Below are positions 6,779 to 11,574 of a DNA stretch of 11,574 nucleotides, one piece after another. Each line of letters opens with the position of its first letter. The stretch's first letter is position 1. Below the pieces are notes generated by a model. It ran no database searches. It had not been told where the DNA came from and saw only the letters and a list, made by a program, of their open reading frames with translations. The DNA is from Bacteroidota bacterium (GTDB taxonomy: Bacteria; Bacteroidota; Ignavibacteria; T3Sed10-11). Made by a program: the position numbers and the translations under genes. The stretch covers positions 1 to 11,574 of the forward strand of contig SKXH01000219.1 of the NCBI GenBank assembly GCA_007128495.1. Direction: 5' to 3'.

Positions 6779-7288
6779 ATGAGCCGGCATCTCTTATATA
6801 TCGGAATTATTGCAGTCATCTTCAGCAGCTGCATCAATCCGTTTGCTCCATCGTTCGATGATTCACCGGATCCCGGTCGTGACGTTCTCGGCGATCAAAC
6901 CACCATTGACGGTGCATTTACAAACTTTAAAATGTCATATACAACACAAGACACTTTACTGTACGGGCAATTACTTGCTCCGGATTTTGTATTTGTGTAT
7001 ACTGATTACGATAGAGGAATAGATGTTTCATGGGGGCGGGATGAGGATGTGCGAGCCACACACCGGCTGTTTAGGAATGCGAAAGATATCGACCTTATAT
7101 GGAATGAGATAATCACACAGTCGGGTGATTCGCTGAACACCACCGTAAGGCGGTCGTTTAATTTAACCATTTCATTTACCGCAGATGACATTGTTCGTAT
7201 CGGCGGTTATGCCAATATGCAGTTCGAGCGGAGTAATACAGACAGAGACTGGAAGATTACACGCTGGACTGATGAATCAAATTTTTAA
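6779..7288 (+). CDS. Predicted lipoprotein of unknown function, possibly NTF2-like fold (copy 2)
   Basis: Hypothetical protein of 169 residues with a lipoprotein signal (MSRHLLYIGIIAVIFSSC, acylated Cys at 18). A Pro/Asp-rich linker (CINPFAPSFDDSPDPG) leads to a domain of about 130 residues beginning TTIDGAFTNFKMSYTTQDTLLYGQLL and containing APDFVFVYTDYDRG, WGRDEDV and a final DWKITRWTDESNF. The C-rich start (C-x-x-P/E-F-x-P), the N-F-x-x-x-x-x-x-x-D/N-x-x-x-Y block and the terminal W-x-I-x-x-W-x-D motif are shared with the preceding gene, so the two are probably diverged paralogues. The domain pattern resembles NTF2-like proteins, which often bind small molecules or have no enzyme activity. 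No ribosome site is visible; the 6-bp spacing suggests translational coupling to the previous gene. ftsX follows after 14 bp. Confidence 0.75.
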   Translation: MSRHLLYIGIIAVIFSSCINPFAPSFDDSPDPGRDVLGDQTTIDGAFTNFKMSYTTQDTLLYGQLLAPDFVFVYTDYDRGIDVSWGRDEDVRATHRLFRNAKDIDLIWNEIITQSGDSLNTTVRRSFNLTISFTADDIVRIGGYANMQFERSNTDRDWKITRWTDESNF

Positions 7289-7289
7289 C

Positions 7290-7301
7290 GAGTATATACT
7301 C
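7290..7301. repeat. 12-bp perfect palindrome directly before the ftsX start codon
   Basis: GAGTATATACTC reads the same on both strands and ends one base before the ftsX ATG, where a ribosome site would be. As RNA it can fold only into a weak four-pair stem with an ATAT loop. One or a few such palindromes are expected by chance in 11.5 kb, so any function is uncertain. Confidence 0.35.
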
Positions 7302-7302
7302 C

Positions 7303-8160
7303 ATGGGTTACGTACTTCGTGAAGGGTTTTCCGGTTTTAAGCGGGCGAAGCTCTCAACCACAATATCAATAATCACGATCAGCATATCGTTGTTGCTGCT
7401 CGGTACATTCGCTTTGATCTTTGCCAATTTACAAGAAATGGCCGACACATTGCGGCGCGAAGTACAGGTTGAGGTTTTCCTGCTGGATGATATTTCAGAT
7501 GGACAGCGCAACCGGATCAGTCAACAAATCGGTTCACAGGCAGGGGTGGATTCCATCTCTTATATATCGAAGGATGACGCGGCGGAAATTTTTAAAGAAG
7601 AATTCGGAGAGGATATCTACAGTGTGCTGGATTTTAATCCGTTACCCGCATCCTTTCGTATCTCCCTCGAGCCCGATTATGTTCACGCAGATTCCATCGC
7701 GGCAATGGCCTCTTTTATCGAAACACTCGAAGGAACCGAATCCGTACAGTATCGCCAATCGCTGCTTGAAATGCTGACCGACCGCATTCAAACTGTTCTC
7801 GCCGTCTCGATCGGCGTCGGTATTCTTCTTGCAATATCCGCGATCTTTTTAGTTTCAAACACTATTCGTCTGACCATTTACGCCAAGCGAAAGTTAATAC
7901 AAACTATGAAACTCGTGGGAGCAACGCGCGGGTTCATAAGAAAACCGTTTTTGCTTGAAGGTTTTGTACAGGGTGTCTGCGGGGGCGCATTGGCGGCGGT
8001 CCTGATCTACGTTACCTTATATTTAATAAGGACTAACCTTTCAGAACATCTCATCGTTCTCGGTGAATATGATCTGTATTTTTACGGCGCCGTTTTGCTA
8101 ACCGGCAGCATACTTGGCCTCCTCGGAAGTACCGTTTCCATTAGAAGATTTTTGCGCTAA
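7303..8160 (+). CDS. ftsX: FtsX, cell-division ABC transporter permease-like protein
   Basis: FtsX sits in the inner membrane and, powered by the FtsE ATPase, activates peptidoglycan hydrolases at the division site. The 285-residue protein shows the family layout: TM1 (about 19-42), a large extracytoplasmic domain (about 43-160) with VQVEVFLLDDIS and SYISKDDAAEIFKEEFG, then TM2 (about 164-188), TM3 (217-242) and TM4 (257-280). The signature block after TM2 is SNTIRLTIYAKRKLIQTMKL followed by VGATRGFIRKPFLLEGFVQG, which includes the cytoplasmic coupling region. Length and topology are standard. No ftsE gene is adjacent. It follows the lipoprotein pair by 14 bp; that gap contains a 12-bp palindrome and no Shine-Dalgarno. 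Confidence 0.93.
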   Translation: MGYVLREGFSGFKRAKLSTTISIITISISLLLLGTFALIFANLQEMADTLRREVQVEVFLLDDISDGQRNRISQQIGSQAGVDSISYISKDDAAEIFKEEFGEDIYSVLDFNPLPASFRISLEPDYVHADSIAAMASFIETLEGTESVQYRQSLLEMLTDRIQTVLAVSIGVGILLAISAIFLVSNTIRLTIYAKRKLIQTMKLVGATRGFIRKPFLLEGFVQGVCGGALAAVLIYVTLYLIRTNLSEHLIVLGEYDLYFYGAVLLTGSILGLLGSTVSIRRFLR

Positions 8161-8193
8161 TGCTACTTGATTTCATTCCGTTACTTTTATAAC

Positions 8194-8208
8194 TTGTAAT
8201 ATATACAA
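8194..8208. promoter_or_regulatory. Small dyad (TTGTA-N5-TACAA) upstream of the sdh operon
   Basis: TTGTA (8194-8198) and TACAA (8204-8208) form a 5-bp dyad around ATATA in the only spacer before sdhC. A weak sigma70-like pair, TTGATT (8167-8172) and TATAAC (8188-8193), lies just before it, but its 15-bp spacer is short. If that promoter is used, the dyad would cover the start site. This is low-confidence pattern matching. Confidence 0.2.
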
Positions 8209-8212
8209 ACCC

Positions 8213-8237
8213 GGGAAGTCTTACTTTAAGACTTCTC
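8213..8237 (+). terminator. Strong stem-loop between ftsX and sdhC, terminator or leader hairpin
   Basis: GAAGTCTTA (8215-8223) pairs perfectly with TAAGACTTC (8227-8235) around a 3-nt loop CTT. A G-U and a G-C pair (8214/8236, 8213/8237) extend it to 11 pairs. No T-run follows directly. A second weak hairpin, AAACCT (8239-8244) with AGGTTT (8252-8257), comes next and is followed by the T-rich ATTTTATAT. Together they could end the ybaB-to-ftsX transcript. Alternatively the first hairpin may be part of the sdh mRNA leader. Confidence 0.5.
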
Positions 8238-8326
8238 AAAACCTCACACTCAGGTTTATTTTATATGAAACAAAACACCTCACAACTTGCATTTCTACCA
8301 AACCGCAAATCAAGGAGTAAATTCTT

Positions 8327-8755
8327 ATGTATCAAAAATCACCGACAAAGGAGTGGACCTCAAACGTGGTGCGTTACAAGAAATTTTCCGGAAGCTGGGC
8401 CTGGCTTCTGCATCGCATCACGGGACTCGGACTCACAGTCTATGTACTTGTCCATATAAATACACTCGCATCACTTCAGGAAGGACCCGAAGCATTTAAT
8501 GCAAAGATGCAGGTATTCATGCAACCACACTGGGTCTTTGCCGCGTGGATACTTTTCGGGCTCGTCATCTACCATACACTCAACGGCATTCGTATCGTGA
8601 TCATCGACTTCGGTAAGGGCGCTAAATATCACAAGCAGTTATTATACGGCGCGGTCGCGATCGGACTTATTGTCTTCCTCTGGATGGGATATATTATGTT
8701 CTTCGGACACGACGAACACGACTTCCTTTCCCGAGCCGTTTCGTTCTTTTCATAA
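8327..8755 (+). CDS. sdhC: SdhC, succinate dehydrogenase cytochrome b anchor subunit
   Basis: SdhC is one of two membrane anchors of complex II; it carries haem b and helps form the quinone site. The 142 residues hold three helices: about 26-48, 69-93 and 106-128. The family motif before helix I is SWAWLLHRITG (23-33) with R30, and helix II ends YHTLNGIRIVIIDFG with H83, the expected haem ligand, and D94. R30-to-H83 spacing (53) and H83-to-D94 spacing (11) equal those of E. coli SdhC as I recall its sequence. Unlike E. coli it has an extra helix-I His, H43, and Trp instead of Ser four residues before the Arg. AAGGAG with a 9-nt spacer precedes the ATG. It is the first gene of sdhC-sdhD-sdhA-sdhB; sdhD follows after 21 bp. 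An overlapping reading frame from 8265 is not supported. Confidence 0.92.
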   Translation: MYQKSPTKEWTSNVVRYKKFSGSWAWLLHRITGLGLTVYVLVHINTLASLQEGPEAFNAKMQVFMQPHWVFAAWILFGLVIYHTLNGIRIVIIDFGKGAKYHKQLLYGAVAIGLIVFLWMGYIMFFGHDEHDFLSRAVSFFS

Positions 8756-8776
8756 AATTGACCAAGGAGTTTTATC

Positions 8777-9130
8777 ATGGAATATAAATATATGGGTTCG
8801 CGCGGATCGGGATCGATGAGCTGGTTCTTGCAGCGTATCAGCGGTATTGTGCTGGTCTTTGTAATAGTCGGGCATTTCATACTGATGCATTACAATCCCG
8901 AAATGGGTCACTCGTTCGATCGTGTCTATGAACGTATGCAAAATCCGTACTACCAGATGTTGCAGATCGCATTCGTAGTGCTCGCTCTCTACCACGGACT
9001 ACAGGGTGTCTGGAACATCTATAGAGATTTTAAATTTCCGTCATGGCTTAATCTGACGGTATTTAGTTTGCTCATTGTGCTTGGCGTCGGGTTCGGTGCA
9101 CTGGGTATAGCAAACATTCTACATTTTTAA
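8777..9130 (+). CDS. sdhD: SdhD, succinate dehydrogenase second membrane anchor subunit
   Basis: Second membrane anchor of complex II, 117 residues with three helices (about 16-38, 59-81, 89-113). It begins GSMSWFLQRISG (12-23) with R20, has H33 in helix I, and YHGLQGVWNIYRDF (72-85) with H73 as probable haem ligand and D84. The next position is Phe (F85) where E. coli has the quinone-binding Tyr83. It aligns with SdhC at a constant 10-residue offset, keeping W, R, G, both His, Gly and Asp-Phe. AAGGAG lies 8-9 nt before the ATG. It lies between sdhC and sdhA, whose start is 27 bp downstream. Naming as SdhD follows gene order; both anchors resemble each other, and the assignment of individual roles in the quinone pocket is inferred. 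Confidence 0.9.
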   Translation: MEYKYMGSRGSGSMSWFLQRISGIVLVFVIVGHFILMHYNPEMGHSFDRVYERMQNPYYQMLQIAFVVLALYHGLQGVWNIYRDFKFPSWLNLTVFSLLIVLGVGFGALGIANILHF

Positions 9131-9157
9131 TGCTCAAGAAAAAAAGGAAATTCACAT

Positions 9158-10891
9158 ATGAAACTATCACACGATGTTGTTATTGTGGGAAGCGGTTTAG
9201 CGGGTTTACGTGCAGCGCTTGAAGCATCTCAATATTACAACGTTGCCGTCGTCTCAAAACTCTTCCCCCTCCGCTCACACTCCGGCGCGGCACAGGGCGG
9301 TATTGCAGCCGCTCTGGCGAACGAGGAAGAAGACTATATCGACTGGCATTTTTTCGATACCGTCAAGGGATCTGATTATCTCGGCGATCAGGATGCCATC
9401 GAGCTGCTCGTAAACGATGCTATCCCCACACTCTATGAACTTGAACATTTAGGAACACCGTTCAGCCGCACTGCCGAAGGTAAGATCGCACAACGCAAAT
9501 TCGGCGGTCATACAAAAAATTACGGCGAAGCTGCGGTACTCCGTGCCTGCTATGCTGCCGACCGTACCGGTCACGTTATCCTTCATACCTTGTATGAACA
9601 ATGCGTTAAAAACAATGTAAAGTTTTATGATGAATACTATGCTATCGACCTTCTGGTTAAAGATAACATAACCCGCGGGCTCGTTGCGTATGACATGCCG
9701 AACGGACGTTTTGTTGCATTCCACAGCAAGGTGGTTATGTTCGGCACAGGAGGATATGGCCGGGCATATAAGATAACCTCAAACGCGCATGCGAATACCG
9801 GCGACGGTCTCGGCATAACGGTACGAGCCGGGATTCCGCTTGAAGACATGGAGTTCGTGCAATTCCATCCTACCGGAATTTACGGTTACGGTATTCTTGT
9901 CACCGAAGGAGCGCGCGGCGAGGGCGGTTATCTGTTAAACAATGACGGTGAGCGCTTTATGAAAAAATACGCGCCCAAAGTTATGGAACTCGCTCCCCGA
10001 GATCTTGTATCGCGTTCGATCTGGACGGAGATAAACGAAGGCCGCGGCATCGACGGCAAGCGGTGTGTGCATCTCGATCTACGGCATCTCGGTGCAGAAC
10101 GTCTGAAAGAACGACTCCCCGAGATCATGGGCTTTTGCCGGAAACTCGTCGGCGTCGATCCCGTTGAATCACCAATCCCCATCGAGCCCACCGCACATTA
10201 CTCTATGGGCGGCATTCCCGTCACCGTCGATGCGGAAGTACTCGCCGACGGCATCGAACAAAAAGTTGAGGGCTTTTACGCGGCAGGTGAATGTGCTTGT
10301 GTATCGGTACACGGTGCCAACCGTCTCGGCACAAATAGCTTGCTGGATGCGGTAGTGTACGGAAGGCGTGCCGGGAAATCAATTGTCAGGTTTTTGAATG
10401 ACAACGGAACTGCAAAAGCCGATTTTATCGAAGATCAATTCAAAACATCATTAAACAGGATCGAAAAAGTTAAGAACAATACCGGTGATGAGAAAGTCGG
10501 TTTGCTGCGAAACGAATTGCAGGATGTGATGAACGAGAAAGTCGGGGTATACCGTGATGAAAACAACCTGAAGGAGGCGTTGACGAAAGTTGAGGAACTG
10601 GAACAGCGTTTTGCAAATATACAGATCGATGACAAAGGTACGGTTTTCAACACCGATCTTGCCGAAGCGCTCGAGCTCGGCAACCTGCTCGATTTTGCAC
10701 GCCATATCGTCGCCGGTGCGTTAAACCGTCACGAAAGCCGAGGCGGACACGCCCGCATCGATTTCCCGAAACGTGACGATACCGACTGGTTGAAACACAC
10801 CATCGCGCTTCGTAAAGACGACGGTACGATGGAGTTTACATACAAACCGGTCGTTATTACAAAATTCCAGCCGCAGGAAAGGAAATACTAA
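9158..10891 (+). CDS. sdhA: SdhA, succinate dehydrogenase flavoprotein subunit
   Basis: SdhA oxidises succinate to fumarate with covalently bound FAD on the cytoplasmic face of complex II. The 577-residue protein has the Rossmann motif DVVIVGSGLAGLRAA (6-20), the covalent-FAD histidine H41 in RSHSGAAQGGI, GSDYLGDQDA, and the active-site blocks FHPTG (236-240), TEGARGEGG (249-257), RDLVSRS with R281 as the likely catalytic proton shuttle, H347 in AHYSMGGI, and R389 in GANRLGTNSLLD. The C-terminal domain ends with RHESRGGHARIDFP and a short tail. Length is typical. AAGGAAA upstream of the ATG serves as ribosome site, and sdhB starts one base after the stop. A fumarate reductase role cannot be excluded from sequence alone, but two haem-binding anchors and this gene order favour succinate:menaquinone oxidoreductase. 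Confidence 0.97.
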   Translation: MKLSHDVVIVGSGLAGLRAALEASQYYNVAVVSKLFPLRSHSGAAQGGIAAALANEEEDYIDWHFFDTVKGSDYLGDQDAIELLVNDAIPTLYELEHLGTPFSRTAEGKIAQRKFGGHTKNYGEAAVLRACYAADRTGHVILHTLYEQCVKNNVKFYDEYYAIDLLVKDNITRGLVAYDMPNGRFVAFHSKVVMFGTGGYGRAYKITSNAHANTGDGLGITVRAGIPLEDMEFVQFHPTGIYGYGILVTEGARGEGGYLLNNDGERFMKKYAPKVMELAPRDLVSRSIWTEINEGRGIDGKRCVHLDLRHLGAERLKERLPEIMGFCRKLVGVDPVESPIPIEPTAHYSMGGIPVTVDAEVLADGIEQKVEGFYAAGECACVSVHGANRLGTNSLLDAVVYGRRAGKSIVRFLNDNGTAKADFIEDQFKTSLNRIEKVKNNTGDEKVGLLRNELQDVMNEKVGVYRDENNLKEALTKVEELEQRFANIQIDDKGTVFNTDLAEALELGNLLDFARHIVAGALNRHESRGGHARIDFPKRDDTDWLKHTIALRKDDGTMEFTYKPVVITKFQPQERKY

Positions 10892-10892
10892 A

Positions 10893-11574
10893 ATGAAGAT
10901 AAAACTTAAATTATTCCGCTATAATCCCGAAACCGATACGAAACCGCATTACAAATCATACAATGTTGAAGGGGATGAAAGCGAAAAAGTGCTCGATCTG
11001 CTGCATAAGGTAAAATGGGAACAGGACGGTACGCTGGCATTCAGACGTTCTTGCGCTCACGGTATATGCGGTTCGTGTGCTATGACCGTAAACGGTGAAA
11101 ACATTCTCACCTGCGAGGCACTTATCGGTAATCTGAAAAAACAACATACCATAACGGTTGAACCGCTGCCATCGCTTCCGGTGATCAAGGATCTTGTTGT
11201 CGACATGAATAACTTCTATAAAAAATATACGGTAATTAAACCCTATCTTATCAACAACAATCCGCCGCCGCCGGCCGAGCGGTTACAAAGCATTCAGGAA
11301 CAGCGCCTGATCGATGAATCCACCTGGTGCATAATGTGTGGCGCGTGCAGTACAAGTTGTCCGTCGAACTGGAGCAATCCCGATTTTCTCGGACCTGCCG
11401 CATTATTGAAAGCATACCGGTTCATATTCGACTCACGTGATGACGGCGCCAACGAGCGGATGAATATTCTCGATCACAGCGACGGCGTCTGGCGCTGCAG
11501 AACTATCTTTAATTGTGTGGAGGCATGTCCGAAAGAGATCGATGTAACGTATCATCTATCGCAATTGAAGAAAG
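10893..11574 (+). CDS. sdhB: SdhB, succinate dehydrogenase iron-sulfur subunit (3' end cut by window edge)
   Basis: SdhB passes electrons from FAD to quinone through three iron-sulfur clusters. The 227 visible residues from the ATG at 10893 show the [2Fe-2S] ligands C54, C59, C62 and C74 (RRSCAHGICGSCAMTV), the first ferredoxin-like block C146-x2-C149-x2-C152-x3-C156-P, and the second, C202-x5-C208-x3-C212-P. This is the pattern giving [4Fe-4S] (146, 149, 152, 212) and [3Fe-4S] (156, 202, 208) clusters. Only the C-terminal tail should be missing. Compared with E. coli SdhB, the quinone-site Trp164 is Ser (S161) and His207 is Arg (R203), while the neighbouring Pro and Ile are kept. It is separated from sdhA by one base; GGAAAGGAAA, inside the sdhA end, provides the ribosome site. 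Confidence 0.96.
   Translation, partial: MKIKLKLFRYNPETDTKPHYKSYNVEGDESEKVLDLLHKVKWEQDGTLAFRRSCAHGICGSCAMTVNGENILTCEALIGNLKKQHTITVEPLPSLPVIKDLVVDMNNFYKKYTVIKPYLINNNPPPPAERLQSIQEQRLIDESTWCIMCGACSTSCPSNWSNPDFLGPAALLKAYRFIFDSRDDGANERMNILDHSDGVWRCRTIFNCVEACPKEIDVTYHLSQLKK

Noticed and set aside
8265..8459. A 64-codon frame starting in the sdh leader and overlapping sdhC
   Set aside because: It has no ribosome site, overlaps the conserved start of sdhC in another frame, and its product looks like random translation. A leader peptide cannot be excluded, but nothing supports it.
8629..8995. Minus-strand frames opposite sdhC and sdhD
   Set aside because: Shadows of the two anchor genes; Cys/Ile/Pro-rich composition with no family likeness.
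10435..10705. Two overlapping minus-strand frames opposite the 3' part of sdhA
   Set aside because: The sdhA frame is continuous and conserved to its normal C-terminus. The opposite frames are Ser/Phe-rich artefacts of its codons.
1..11574. Search for mobile elements, CRISPR arrays, toxin-antitoxin or defence genes, tRNA and rRNA
   Set aside because: All long frames are explained by housekeeping envelope, repair, division and respiration genes. No terminal repeats, spaced direct repeats or RNA-gene motifs were seen by eye.

Overview
This window looks like ordinary chromosome from a diderm (LPS-type) bacterium, most likely of the FCB superphylum (Bacteroidota / Rhodothermota / Balneolota / Chlorobi-like lineages). 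The reasons are a uppS-bamA-ompH-ompH-lpxD envelope cluster with two tandem Skp/OmpH genes, a BamA whose third POTRA carries the Trp-rich RWWKFWRRGRF insert, sparse use of Shine-Dalgarno sequences in part of the window, and a succinate dehydrogenase with two short anchors. The placement is an inference from gene content and protein style and is not certain below superphylum level. I see no mobile elements, CRISPR, rRNA or tRNA and no sign of recent transfer.

Layout. Positions 1-4940 are a minus-strand envelope operon, transcribed uppS (undecaprenyl diphosphate synthase), bamA (outer-membrane protein insertase), two ompH/skp-type periplasmic chaperones and lpxD (cut by the left edge). Positions 4941-5197 are a divergent control region. 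It holds a sigma70-like promoter facing each way (both with a TTGACT -35 box) and a near-perfect inverted repeat placed almost exactly midway between them. Positions 5198-8160 are a plus-strand run: ybaB/ebfC and recR (DNA repair/nucleoid), two small lipoproteins that look like diverged paralogues, and ftsX (cell-division ABC permease without ftsE alongside). Positions 8161-8326 are a leader/terminator region with a strong hairpin. Positions 8327-11574 are sdhC-sdhD-sdhA-sdhB (respiratory complex II), with sdhB cut by the right edge.

How the genes work together. The left operon couples synthesis of the lipid carrier used for peptidoglycan and glycan export (UppS) with outer-membrane assembly (BamA plus two OmpH chaperones) and lipid A synthesis (LpxD). 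The right operon encodes a complete membrane-bound succinate:quinone oxidoreductase.

The most interesting reading is in that enzyme. The two anchor subunits align without gaps over about 76 residues and each carries two histidines exactly 40 residues apart. That is the tetra-histidine pattern of di-haem complex II split over two polypeptides. Several residues that form the E. coli ubiquinone site are replaced, as expected for a menaquinone enzyme. I found no wholly new multi-gene system here; the best leads are this di-haem complex II, the symmetric divergent operator and the lipoprotein pair.
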